Shown: positions 1 to 8,229, counted from the first letter of the stretch. The stretch: DNA of 10,169 nt from JBLHKE01 sp047619485 (GCA_047619485.1 JBLHKE010000245.1:1-10169); one strand, 5' to 3'. Notes: generated from the sequence alone by a model not told the origin. Numbers and translations are program-made.

Positions 1-735
1 CAGGACACGTCTGGGGCTCTGCGCCCGACCTTCAGTGCCCGTCGTTTCAGTTGTGGCACGCTCCCGCTGTTCGGCCTCTCCATGACTTTCATGGCGGTCG
101 ACCTGATCATGGCTCTCGACTACGCCTGGTATTCCACCATGTGGGGGGTGCAGATCTTCGCTGGCTCCGCACTCAGCTCGATGGCGCTGATCATCCTGAC
201 CGTGACCTTCCTGCGCAAACACGGTTACCTTAAAGAGATCGTTAACAAGGAGCACTACCACATCATGGGTAAGCTGTTGTTCGCCTTCGTCGTCTTCTGG
301 GCCTACATCTCCTTCAGCCAATTCTTCCTCTACTGGTATGCTAACATCACTGAGGAAACCAAGTTCTTCATCCTGCGCAATACCGACGGCTGGTTCTATA
401 TCTCGATCTTCCTCGTGATCGGCCACTTCGGCGTGCCGTTCCTGTTCCTCCTCCGCCAGAATGCGAAAAAGGATGTCCGGCAGGCCTGCGCGATCTGCTG
501 CTGGATCGTCTTCATGCACGCGGTTGACCTGTATTGGCTCATCATTCCAGAGCGTGGGCCTTCCCTCACGAGCGGTGTGAGTCTCACCATCAAGGGCTCG
601 TTCGTCTATGACCTACTCGCCGTCGTGACCATCGGTTGCATCATCGGCTACATTTTCCTTCGCACCCTTGGAAAGCACAGCATCTACCCGAGCCGCGACC
701 CGCGTCTCAAGGAGTCGATCGAACTGCTCAACTAA
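1..735 (+). CDS. actF: Alternative complex III quinone-interacting membrane subunit ActF, 5'-truncated
   Basis: The frame is open from the first base and ends in TAA, giving 244 residues. This is the C-terminal part of a protein usually of about 400 or more residues. ActF is one of the two small quinone-interacting membrane subunits of alternative complex III, which oxidises menaquinol and passes electrons to periplasmic carriers. The recognisable part is the run FMAVDLIMALD-YAWYSTMWG followed by IFAGSALSS, matching the family pattern (F)A.DW(L)MSLD..WYST..G...FAGS. Six hydrophobic segments are visible, ending in a basic tail (PSRDPRLKE). The true start and the N-terminal helices lie upstream of the window. 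An internal ATG at position 82 falls inside the conserved motif and is not the start. The other act genes are expected immediately upstream. The azurin gene follows after 46 bases, probably in the same transcript. Confidence 0.88.
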   Translation, partial: QDTSGALRPTFSARRFSCGTLPLFGLSMTFMAVDLIMALDYAWYSTMWGVQIFAGSALSSMALIILTVTFLRKHGYLKEIVNKEHYHIMGKLLFAFVVFWAYISFSQFFLYWYANITEETKFFILRNTDGWFYISIFLVIGHFGVPFLFLLRQNAKKDVRQACAICCWIVFMHAVDLYWLIIPERGPSLTSGVSLTIKGSFVYDLLAVVTIGCIIGYIFLRTLGKHSIYPSRDPRLKESIELLN

Positions 736-781
736 TCCTTCCTTCCCACTTTATCCTGCTCACCGCACTGCCCGCATTCAA

Positions 782-1543
782 ATGGACGACAGCCAAGAAA
801 TGACCACCCCGCTCAACCGATTCTTCACCTTCTGGTGGATCCTCGCGGGTTTCGCTGTGTTCGGACTGCTGGCACTCATCGCGAGCCTGTTCAGTGACAG
901 TGGTGACGACAAGGAGTATTCAGCAATCATGGCGACGCGCCTCGCGACCCAGTCCGAGGTCGTCGCAGCCCAGAAGAAACAACTCGAGGAAGTGAAGTTA
1001 GATCTCACCGCAGGAGTTGTAGCGCTCAAGGCCACGAAGCCGACCGCCTCGACAACGGCTGTGCCTGGTAGCCCAACCCATCAGAATATGATGGCGGAGA
1101 TGGCGGCCAAGGCGGCTGCTGATGCGGCTGCTGCAGCCAGCCCGGATGCTCAGAAACTGACCGTCCATACCACCAACCCGACCGCTGGCGAACCGCCGAT
1201 GCAGTTCAAGGAAACCGAACTGACTGCTGAGGCGGGCAAGCCGATCGAGCTGAATTTTTTGAATGTCGATACGCTGCTGGTTACCGGCCACAACATCGTC
1301 ATCTGCAAACCTGGCACGCGTGACGCGGTCGCTGCTCTCGCAATGTCGATGGCAGCCGACCCAGAGTTCGTCAAGACGGGTTATGTTCCAACCGATGACG
1401 ATGTGATTGCTGCTAGCAAGCTGCTCACTCCAGGTCAGAGCGAAGTCGTGAAATTCACGCTGACTGAACCCGGCGATTACCCTTACGTCTGCACCTTTCC
1501 AGGTCATTCCTTTCTCATGAAGGGCGTCCTCAAAGTGAAGTAG
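782..1543 (+). CDS. Membrane-anchored azurin-like type 1 copper protein
   Basis: Encodes 253 residues. One transmembrane helix (about 13-36) anchors the protein. A charged helical stretch (about 43-75) and an Ala/Pro/Thr-rich linker (about 83-122) lead to a cupredoxin domain (about 125-253). The azurin signature is clear: GHN at 169-171 supplies the first His (H170), and CTFPGHSFLMKG at 237-248 supplies Cys237, His242 and axial Met246. All four copper ligands are therefore present. Azurins carry single electrons in the periplasm. Placed between ACIII and oxidase genes, this one probably shuttles electrons from ACIII towards the cytochromes or CuA. The start at 782 was chosen because an in-frame ATG at 668 lies deep inside actF and would add a basic, non-membrane leader. 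An ATG at 800 is also possible. No Shine-Dalgarno sequence precedes it. Confidence 0.85.
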   Translation: MDDSQEMTTPLNRFFTFWWILAGFAVFGLLALIASLFSDSGDDKEYSAIMATRLATQSEVVAAQKKQLEEVKLDLTAGVVALKATKPTASTTAVPGSPTHQNMMAEMAAKAAADAAAAASPDAQKLTVHTTNPTAGEPPMQFKETELTAEAGKPIELNFLNVDTLLVTGHNIVICKPGTRDAVAALAMSMAADPEFVKTGYVPTDDDVIAASKLLTPGQSEVVKFTLTEPGDYPYVCTFPGHSFLMKGVLKVK

Positions 1544-1589
1544 GAGTCTCCAACCAATTTCTCACCAAGAATTCCGACAAAAACGACCC

Positions 1590-3116
1590 ATGGCATCCGA
1601 TACCGACACCAGCTCAGGCCAAGTCAAGGCTAGCGACGAAGGGGCGAAGAACCGCGCTGCGATCGACCGCTCTGCCCGCTTGCCGGTGTTGTTCTTCTTC
1701 ACCAGTTCCGCGCTCTGGCTCGTCATTGCCAGCGTCCTCGGCTTCATCGCCGCGATGAAGCTTCACGATCCAGGCTTCCTCGATTACGACTGGGCTTACT
1801 TCCTCAACTACGGCATGGTGAAACCTGCCTTCATCGGCGCGTTCGTCTACGGCTGGGCATTCCAAGCCGGGCTCGGTGTCGCTGTCTGGATCATGGCTCG
1901 CCTCTGCCGCACCAAGATCTCCAACCCGTTAACCTTGATCGTCGCCGGCCATTTCTGGAATATTGGAGTGGTGCTCGGCGTCCTCAGTATCTTCCTCGGC
2001 TACGCGACCGGGATGGAGTGGATGCAGTTCCCCGCATTCGTCTGGCCTCTGCTCCTCATCGCCTACTCGCTGGTTTCCGTCTGGGTCGTCCTGATGTTCC
2101 AACGCCGCCGCCCTGGGCAAGTCTACATCTCGCAGTGGTACTTGCTCGCTGCCTGTTTCTGGTTCCCATGGGTCTACCTCACCGCCAATGTCTTCATCCA
2201 CGTGCTGCCTGGATCAGCGGTGATGTCCGCTGCGATCAACTCGTGGTACATTAATAATGTTATCTTCATGGTGCTCACCCCGATCGGGCTGGCATCAGCC
2301 TATTACTTCATCCCGAAGATCCTCGGGCGCCCGGTGCACAGTTACCAGTTGTCGATCGTCGGTTTCTGGGGGCTCGCCGTCTTGACCGGCTGGTCAGGAA
2401 TGCAGAAATACCTCGGTGGTCCACTGCCGACCTGGATGCCTGCCATCAGCGGTGCGGCGACGATCCTCATGCTCGTGCCCGTCGTCACCGTGGCGATCAA
2501 CCACCACCTCACCACCCGCGGCAACCATGACTTGATGCAGTCTAGCCCGACCATGCTCTTCACCGTTGTCGGTGCGGTTGCCTACACCATTACAGCTGGC
2601 GTCGCCGCGCTGTTCTGCTTCGTGCCGATCGCTAAGGTGACCCAGTTCACCCATGCTTCCTACGGATTCCAGATCCTCGCGGTCTACGCCTTCTTCTCGA
2701 TGTCGATGTTCGGTGCGATGTATTTCATCGTCCCGCGTCTGGTCGGCGGCGAGTGGAAGAGTGCTAAAATGATCCGTTTCCACTTCTGGTTTTCCACCTA
2801 CGGGGTCTTCGCCATCGTTGCGCTACTCATGCTCGGTGGGCTATTCCAAGCCAACGGAATCAATCACAGCTGGGACGAGGGATTTGTCTACGGAGTCGAA
2901 TCCAGCCGCGGGATGATGGTCGGTGCGGCTGTCGGTTGGGCCTGCATTTTCCTCTCGAACCTCGTTTTCCTTTTCCACCTCTGTCTGATGGTCTGTCGTC
3001 GCCAGGGAGCGGAAGCAGATGGTCCGACTTTGCTCCAAGAACCCCGTCATGCTGCGGTGGTCGACATCACCACTGATGCTGACGCGCCCACCGTCGCCGA
3101 CCCAGCCAAGGCTTAA
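1590..3116 (+). CDS. CcoN-like haem-copper oxidase subunit I homologue lacking cofactor ligands
   Basis: Encodes 508 residues, mostly about 12 hydrophobic segments, close to the usual CcoN length. Family resemblance is strongest at 217-260 (SWY, then AYYFIPK, RPVHSYQLSIVGFW), at 374-384 (FGAMYFIVPRL) and at 397-400 (FHFW). The expected ligands are missing. The low-spin haem His of RPLHTN is Phe81 (KPAF). The helix 6 CuB His of WYGHN is Asn222. The cross-linked Tyr is Thr266. The CuB pair GPHH is Met271-Gln272-Lys273. The two His of GHVHSG are Phe360 and Ile362. No other His sits where it could obviously compensate. The protein therefore probably binds no haem or copper and cannot reduce oxygen. 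The intact frame and the adjoining ccoO-like and ccoP-like genes suggest a conserved scaffold rather than a pseudogene. The alignment was made by eye against remembered CcoN motifs. Confidence 0.85.
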   Translation: MASDTDTSSGQVKASDEGAKNRAAIDRSARLPVLFFFTSSALWLVIASVLGFIAAMKLHDPGFLDYDWAYFLNYGMVKPAFIGAFVYGWAFQAGLGVAVWIMARLCRTKISNPLTLIVAGHFWNIGVVLGVLSIFLGYATGMEWMQFPAFVWPLLLIAYSLVSVWVVLMFQRRRPGQVYISQWYLLAACFWFPWVYLTANVFIHVLPGSAVMSAAINSWYINNVIFMVLTPIGLASAYYFIPKILGRPVHSYQLSIVGFWGLAVLTGWSGMQKYLGGPLPTWMPAISGAATILMLVPVVTVAINHHLTTRGNHDLMQSSPTMLFTVVGAVAYTITAGVAALFCFVPIAKVTQFTHASYGFQILAVYAFFSMSMFGAMYFIVPRLVGGEWKSAKMIRFHFWFSTYGVFAIVALLMLGGLFQANGINHSWDEGFVYGVESSRGMMVGAAVGWACIFLSNLVFLFHLCLMVCRRQGAEADGPTLLQEPRHAAVVDITTDADAPTVADPAKA

Positions 3117-3125
3117 CCGATTCAA

Positions 3126-3815
3126 ATGACTAGCTTACGCCAATTTGTTTTCTTTCTGTTCCTCGCGTTCTTCGTGCCGTGGTGCTTTCTCATCGCTGTG
3201 CCATCGGCAAAGCTCGCTGGCATCAAGCCGCAACTGCTCGACGAGAATGATCCTGCCGCTGGTGTTTACCCGCCTGCACGTTCTAATGTCTACAAGGACG
3301 GAGAGATCGTCTACGCTCGTCAGGGTTGTGCCAATTGCCACACACAGATGATCCGCCCGACCTACTTGGGGATCGATAGTTTCAAGCGTGGCTGGGGTCG
3401 CTCGGAAGATCTCGAGCACACCCGCGAGACTCGCCCGGAGGATTTCCTCGGAGACCACTACGCATTTTTAGGAATCCAGCGCAACGGCCCGGATCTCGCA
3501 AATGCAGGCCACCGCCTCACGGATCCGACCTGGATCCACTCCCACCTCTACAATCCGCGTCAGCACAATGATTGGTCAAACATGCCATCGTATCGTCACC
3601 TCTATGAGGAGCGTAAGATTCAGGGAGCCCCCTCGGATGATGCCCTCGACCTTGAAGGGGACATGGCACCATCCCCGGGATTTGAGATTGTCCCGACCAC
3701 CGACGCCCGCGTGTTGGTGGACTATCTGATGACGCTAAAACGCGATTCGGAAGTCCCACCGACCCCCGAGCAAATCAAAGCGGCAAAAACCGCCAAAGAA
3801 GAAACTTCCGCCTAA
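3126..3815 (+). CDS. ccoO: CcoO-like monohaem cytochrome c, membrane-anchored
   Basis: Encodes 229 residues and starts nine bases after the CcoN-like stop, which indicates tight co-translation. One N-terminal transmembrane helix (about 7-28) anchors a periplasmic cytochrome c domain. The haem c motif CANCH is at 68-72, followed by TQMIRP, a hallmark of CcoO/FixO. GIQRNGPDLANAGHR (116-130) and NMPSY (152-156) match later CcoO motifs, with Met153 the likely axial ligand. In cbb3 oxidases CcoO carries electrons to the CcoN haems. Here the partner has no haem sites, so this subunit more likely relays electrons between ACIII or azurin and another acceptor. The symbol reflects family membership, not proven function in a cbb3 enzyme. 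The C-terminus is Lys/Glu/Pro-rich. No Shine-Dalgarno sequence is seen. Confidence 0.88.
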   Translation: MTSLRQFVFFLFLAFFVPWCFLIAVPSAKLAGIKPQLLDENDPAAGVYPPARSNVYKDGEIVYARQGCANCHTQMIRPTYLGIDSFKRGWGRSEDLEHTRETRPEDFLGDHYAFLGIQRNGPDLANAGHRLTDPTWIHSHLYNPRQHNDWSNMPSYRHLYEERKIQGAPSDDALDLEGDMAPSPGFEIVPTTDARVLVDYLMTLKRDSEVPPTPEQIKAAKTAKEETSA

Positions 3816-3835
3816 GCGTCTACTAGCCCGATCCG

Positions 3836-4609
3836 ATGAGTTCCTCTGACAAAAACGTCGACTACAACGAGAACACCAGTGTTGCAGAAGTGCACGCCTC
3901 GGTGAAACGCGAGAAGGCCGATCCGCAGACTGGTCTCGAGCCAGCCACGATCAGCGTGTTTGTCGTCTGTGCGGTTTTCCTCATGATTGGCGGTGCTTAT
4001 CTCGGTGCCAACGGCGGGTTCAACCCGAGTTCGGTTCTCCCGGGATACATACCTGAGCGCCCGGGTGGTGATTCTGAAGTCGTGGCCATCCCGCCGCAAG
4101 AGCAGTGGCTCAAAGATGGCAAGACTGTCTACAGTACCTGTGCCTCGTGTCACGGTGGAACCGGCTTGGGTCTGTCCGCCGACTTCCCACCGCTCGCTGC
4201 ATCTGAGTGGGTCAACGGAGGCACCGAGCGTCTCGCCGCTCTGATTCTCCACGGGCTGAACGGTCCGATTACGGTCAAGGGTAAGGGCTACGCAGGTATC
4301 CTAGCTATGCCTGCCCACAAGGACAGCCACGACTCCACCCAGATCGCCCAAGTCATGAGCTACATTCGCAAGACGTGGGGGAACGATTCCACCTTCGTCA
4401 GCACTGAGATGGTCGATGCTGCACGCACAAAGTATGCCGACCAAGCCGGTGCCTTCACTGCCGCGACGCTTCCGTCACCGGATGCGAACCTTCCAGGCGC
4501 ACTGCCAGAGTGGGCCGGTGGTCCGCCAGCAGCTGACGCCGAGGGTGGGGAAACCGAGGAGGGCGCTGAAGCGACTCCTGAGGAAGCCCCAGCCGCACCT
4601 GCCGAATAA
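3836..4609 (+). CDS. Monohaem cytochrome c, CcoP-like, membrane-anchored
   Basis: Encodes 257 residues. A cytoplasmic N-terminus (about 1-36) precedes one transmembrane helix (about 37-58). A periplasmic cytochrome c domain follows (about 88-185), with the haem motif CASCHG at 102-107 and a probable axial Met158 in AMPAHK. The tail (about 200-257) is Ala/Pro/Glu-rich and looks disordered. Genuine CcoP has two haem c motifs, whereas this protein has one. Calling it CcoP-like rests on its position after the CcoN-like and CcoO-like genes and its anchored single-domain layout; cytochrome c class I with a TM anchor is the safe description. It precedes the aa3 subunit I gene by 48 bases and is a plausible electron donor to the CuA site. 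Confidence 0.85.
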   Translation: MSSSDKNVDYNENTSVAEVHASVKREKADPQTGLEPATISVFVVCAVFLMIGGAYLGANGGFNPSSVLPGYIPERPGGDSEVVAIPPQEQWLKDGKTVYSTCASCHGGTGLGLSADFPPLAASEWVNGGTERLAALILHGLNGPITVKGKGYAGILAMPAHKDSHDSTQIAQVMSYIRKTWGNDSTFVSTEMVDAARTKYADQAGAFTAATLPSPDANLPGALPEWAGGPPAADAEGGETEEGAEATPEEAPAAPAE

Positions 4610-4657
4610 CTTATTTAACCTTTTCTGACCAACCCCCGAACCACTAGGTAACGACCC

Positions 4658-6601
4658 ATGGGAGCCGCAATCACGAACGCAGACGCCGACAAGCACGATC
4701 ATCATCATGATGATCATGCCCACGAACTTTCATGGTGGAGGAAGTATGTCTTCTCCACCGACCATAAGATCATTGGCTATCAGTACGGCGTCACGGCTCT
4801 GGTCTTCCTCTTCGTTGGTTTCTACCTGATGATGGTGATGCGTTGGAGCATCGCCTATGGCACAGAGCGCCCTCTCCCAGGGATCCTCGCAGCCTTCCTT
4901 AATGACGGTTGGCTCGACGAGTATGGCAATGTGACACCTGACATGTACAACATGTTCGGTGCGATGCACGGGACGATCATGGTCTTCCTCGGCATTGTGC
5001 CACTCGCCTTCGGTGCTTTTGGTAACTTTGTCACCCCGCTGCAGATCGGCGCACCTGACATGGCCTTTCCTCGTCTCAACATGGCCTCCTACTGGGCTTA
5101 CCTCGCTGGTGGTATCGTGATGCTCTTGAGCTTCTGGTTGCCTACTGGAGCTGCCGAGACCGGGTGGACGATGTATTCGCCGCTCGCCACCATCGAGCAG
5201 ATGGATACCGCGAACGTCTGGCTGACAGGGCAGACTTGGTGGCTTCTTGGCATGGTATTGCTGATTTCTTCATCGCTCCTCGGTGCGGTGAACTTCATCA
5301 CCACCATCATCAACCTCCGCGCTAAGGGCCTGACCTGGATGCGCCTGCCGTTCTTCGTCTGGGGCATGTTCGTCACCGGATTTCTTCTCCTCCTCGCGTT
5401 CCCGCCGCTGGAGGTGGCCGCGATCATGCAGCTGATGGATCGCGTCACTGGTAGCTCGTTCTTCATCCCGTCTGGGCTCGTCTTCAACGGCCAGGTCATG
5501 GATGCGAGTGGTGGTGGTAGCCCTCTGCTCTACCAGCACCTGTTCTGGTTCCTTGCTCACCCTGAGGTCTACGTCCTCATCCTGCCGGCGCTTTCGATCG
5601 TTGCCGAGATCATCCCGAACAACACCCGCAAGCCGCTCTGGGGCTACAAGTCGATGGTCTACGGGGTCATGGTTCTTGGTTTCCTCAGCTTCATCGTCTG
5701 GGCGCACCACATGTATCTCACCGGTATGGGTAGCGTCATCTCGACCTTCTTCCAGACCACCACGGTGCTGATTTCTATCCCATCGGTGATTCTGTTGACC
5801 TGCTTGTTCATCTCACTCTGGGGTGGATCGATCCGATTCACCGTGCCGATGCTTTGGGCCTGTGCCTTCTTGCCGATGTTTGGTTTCGGTGGTCTCACTG
5901 GTCTGCCGCTCGCCTTCAACCTGCTCGACCTGCACTTGCACGACACCTATTACGTCATCGCGCACTTCCACTACATCGTGGCGCCGGGCACGATCTTTGG
6001 CCTGTTCGCCGGGATCTATTACTGGATGCCGAAGGCGACCGGTAAGAAGATGAACGACTTCCTCGGTCACCTTCACTTCTGGCCTTCGTTCTTGTTTATG
6101 AACTGGATCTTCTTGCCGATGTTCATTCAGGGGATGCGTGGTTTCCACCGCCGTTGGTATGATGGTGGGCGTGCTTACGAGGATCTGACCAACACCGTGT
6201 TCTTGCACAAGGACAACATCCTTTCGAAGATGTTCAACGGTGGTGAAATCATCACCATGGGCGATCTAAATATCTTCATCTCGTGGGGAGCCTACGGTCT
6301 CGCCATCGCGCAGATCCCATTTGTCATCAACTTCTTCCACACCATTCTCATCAAGAGGAAGAAGGTGGACAGCGACAACCCTTGGGATGCAACCACCCTC
6401 GAATGGGCCGCTCCGAACAAGCCGCCGCATGGCAACTTCCTCGAAGAGCCGATAGCTTATCGTGGCCCATACGAATACAGCGTCCCAGGTGCTGATCGTG
6501 ACTTCACCCCACAGTGGGAGAAGGGCGATGATGGGGTGATCGCCGGAATCTTCGGCGATGAAGAAGAACTCAAAAAAGCAGAAGAAGAGGGCGGCCACTA
6601 G
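4658..6601 (+). CDS. ctaD: aa3-type cytochrome c oxidase subunit I (catalytic)
   Basis: Encodes 647 residues with about 12 transmembrane helices and an acidic C-terminal extension. It reduces oxygen to water and pumps protons in the cytoplasmic membrane. Ligands are complete: His104 (low-spin haem, MHGTIM), His301 with cross-link Tyr305 (HPEVY), His350-His351 (WAHHM), and His436 and His438 (AHFHY) for the high-spin and low-spin haems. Glu303, Asp134 and Asn141 of the D-channel are present, indicating A1-type architecture. The K-channel lysine, expected four residues after the Pro in helix 8, is Leu379. The N-terminus is His-rich (13-22), and a short extra loop lies at about 270-286 before the HPEVY helix. 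The C-terminus carries NPWDATTLEW and EYSVPG motifs typical of long bacterial CtaD proteins. A weak AGGT lies just upstream of the start, one of the few possible ribosome sites in the operon. Confidence 0.97.
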   Translation: MGAAITNADADKHDHHHDDHAHELSWWRKYVFSTDHKIIGYQYGVTALVFLFVGFYLMMVMRWSIAYGTERPLPGILAAFLNDGWLDEYGNVTPDMYNMFGAMHGTIMVFLGIVPLAFGAFGNFVTPLQIGAPDMAFPRLNMASYWAYLAGGIVMLLSFWLPTGAAETGWTMYSPLATIEQMDTANVWLTGQTWWLLGMVLLISSSLLGAVNFITTIINLRAKGLTWMRLPFFVWGMFVTGFLLLLAFPPLEVAAIMQLMDRVTGSSFFIPSGLVFNGQVMDASGGGSPLLYQHLFWFLAHPEVYVLILPALSIVAEIIPNNTRKPLWGYKSMVYGVMVLGFLSFIVWAHHMYLTGMGSVISTFFQTTTVLISIPSVILLTCLFISLWGGSIRFTVPMLWACAFLPMFGFGGLTGLPLAFNLLDLHLHDTYYVIAHFHYIVAPGTIFGLFAGIYYWMPKATGKKMNDFLGHLHFWPSFLFMNWIFLPMFIQGMRGFHRRWYDGGRAYEDLTNTVFLHKDNILSKMFNGGEIITMGDLNIFISWGAYGLAIAQIPFVINFFHTILIKRKKVDSDNPWDATTLEWAAPNKPPHGNFLEEPIAYRGPYEYSVPGADRDFTPQWEKGDDGVIAGIFGDEEELKKAEEEGGH

Positions 6602-6657
6602 CTGATCGACCCACCAACAGACTGCTTACCAACCGACGACCGACCGAAGTTAGATAG

Positions 6658-8229
6658 ATGGAAATTCCTTACGAAGTAAAACCCCGCCCGGACACTGGGT
6701 TGTGGAACGCCAAGATTGGCATCTGGCTGTTTTTGGCCTCCGAGGTGATGCTGTTCGGCGGCCTCTTCTCCAGCTACATCTTTCTCCGACTCGGTTCGGG
6801 CGCGGATCCCAATTATCACTGGCCGCATCATCTCCTCAATGTGAACTTGGGACTGCTTAACACGATTGTGTTGATCGCATCCTCGGTATTCATCGTTTTC
6901 GCTTGGGTGAAACTGAAACTGCGCGACTGGAAGGGCTTCCAGTTCTGGATGCGCCTCGTTCTCCTTTGCGCCCTCGGCTTCTTGATGATCAAGAGCTACG
7001 AATACTATACAAAATTCATCCACTACGGTGCCAAGCTCTCGGATAATACGATCATCGAGGGGCACAAGCACCACCACAATGGCGAGACCGTCCCACTGGA
7101 CTCGATCGCCTATGATGAGATCAATCAGATAAACCTCAACCTTGAGGTCACCGACTACCGGATCAACGACATTGCCTACGGTGCTTCGCGTGGGGATCTC
7201 TACTTCCGCCTGGTCGCGAATGCTGAGGGAAAGACCCTGATCGACAACGAGCTGGTCGACACGGCGACTTTCTTCGAATCTGCCTACAATGGGCTATTTG
7301 CTGGCAAGGGCTATCAACTCGAAGCGGATGAAGCGGCTGCGATCGCGGATGCGCACAAGGTGCTCAAAGAGAATCTGAGCGGCAACTTCGCCGCGACTAA
7401 AAGCAAGATCAAAGAGATCAGGGTCAGCGTTGATGCTCACCGTAAAGCCCAGCGCGCCCCACTTGAGCGTGCGCGAAAGATTGAGTATGCGAAGTTCCGC
7501 GAGATCAATCCTGGTCGGGTGAGCGGGGATCTCGAGAAAGAGGCACAGGATCTCGCTCGTCCGATCCGTTGGTTCCCGAGATTGGGTCTCAAGTCGCTGA
7601 CCCTCGAACCGGTCGGCAAAGATGGTTCGGAGGTGAAGCCGTTCAGCATCGCGACGAAGCGTTCCAAGCTCCGCTCTTTCAGTGAGACCAGCACGACGCT
7701 CGGTGATATGACCACAGTTAGCGGTAAGCTGTCCCCGGAGAAGCGTTTCTTGATCATGGACGTCGATCGTATCGATGTGCGCAGCACGACAGTCCCTGAG
7801 AACTCGATGATCTGGCAATACCTCGACCCTCACCAGAAGGAGTATTTCCTGAAGCACCGTGACGCTGAGATCGCCAAGGCGAAGGATCATGGTCACGAGC
7901 CGAAGATCGCCGACAGCCTGCGGGTTCGGCCAGAGAAGCACGATGGCCATTACCCGAAGGTCGCGATCCCATTTGATCAGATAACGCTCTACTCGAACTT
8001 CACTCCAAAGTGGAATACCTACCTTGCTGTCTACTTCGTCCTTACTGGTCTCCACGGTCTCCACGTCCTCATCGGTGCCCTCGTTCTCTCCTACTTCCTG
8101 TTCTTCGGGAAGAAGATGTTCGACGAGGACCCTGAGCACCTGACGAACCGTGTGGAAGTCGGCGGCCTGTTCTGGCACTTTGTCGATCTTGTCTGGATCT
8201 TCCTGTTCCCGGTCCTCTACCTGATGTAG
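6658..8229 (+). CDS. ctaE: Cytochrome c oxidase subunit III with large internal insertion
   Basis: Encodes 523 residues against about 200 for a usual five-helix bacterial subunit III. Family motifs bracket the protein. Residues 1-120 hold three helices, including SEVMLFGGLFSSY with the conserved helix Glu29, and SYEYYTKF. Residues 452-523 hold the last two helices, with LTGLHGLHVLIG and FWHFVDLVWIFLF. Between them, about residues 125-447 form a hydrophilic insert at the loop between the normal fifth and sixth helices. That loop faces the periplasm in this family, which fits the basic KLKLRDWKG loop lying inside. The insert begins with a His cluster (GHKHHHNG), has a charged, possibly coiled region at about 225-310, and has no Cys or haem motif. 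I do not recognise its fold. Subunit III stabilises subunit I and proton uptake. The insert may dock a partner such as ACIII or a cytochrome. Confidence 0.93.
   Translation: MEIPYEVKPRPDTGLWNAKIGIWLFLASEVMLFGGLFSSYIFLRLGSGADPNYHWPHHLLNVNLGLLNTIVLIASSVFIVFAWVKLKLRDWKGFQFWMRLVLLCALGFLMIKSYEYYTKFIHYGAKLSDNTIIEGHKHHHNGETVPLDSIAYDEINQINLNLEVTDYRINDIAYGASRGDLYFRLVANAEGKTLIDNELVDTATFFESAYNGLFAGKGYQLEADEAAAIADAHKVLKENLSGNFAATKSKIKEIRVSVDAHRKAQRAPLERARKIEYAKFREINPGRVSGDLEKEAQDLARPIRWFPRLGLKSLTLEPVGKDGSEVKPFSIATKRSKLRSFSETSTTLGDMTTVSGKLSPEKRFLIMDVDRIDVRSTTVPENSMIWQYLDPHQKEYFLKHRDAEIAKAKDHGHEPKIADSLRVRPEKHDGHYPKVAIPFDQITLYSNFTPKWNTYLAVYFVLTGLHGLHVLIGALVLSYFLFFGKKMFDEDPEHLTNRVEVGGLFWHFVDLVWIFLFPVLYLM

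Noticed and set aside
668..781. Earlier start for the azurin gene at the ATG at 668
   Set aside because: This would overlap actF by 68 bases and add a Ser/Arg-rich leader in front of a clear anchor helix; the ATG at 782 gives a natural membrane-protein N-terminus.
998..1507. Minus-strand open frame of 169 codons opposite the azurin gene
   Set aside because: The plus strand encodes a complete azurin site with Cys, His and Met ligands. The antisense product is Arg/His-rich without motifs.
1590..4609. A functional cbb3-type high-affinity oxidase
   Set aside because: The CcoN-like protein lacks the haem and CuB ligands, and the CcoP-like protein has one haem motif instead of two, so a working cbb3 enzyme is not supported.
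6602..6657. Short CGACCGAC-type tandem repeats between subunits I and III
   Set aside because: The repeats cover only about 15 bases and are imperfect; nothing suggests function beyond simple-sequence spacing.
7030..7998. Subunit III insert as a separate gene or a mobile-element insertion
   Set aside because: The frame is continuous through both junctions, with no stop, no terminal repeats and no target duplication visible.
7294..8178. Long minus-strand open frame of 294 codons opposite subunit III
   Set aside because: It lies wholly opposite a gene with clear subunit III motifs at both ends and an open frame throughout. The antisense product is rich in Arg, Leu and Glu with no recognisable domain, as expected of a GC-rich shadow frame.
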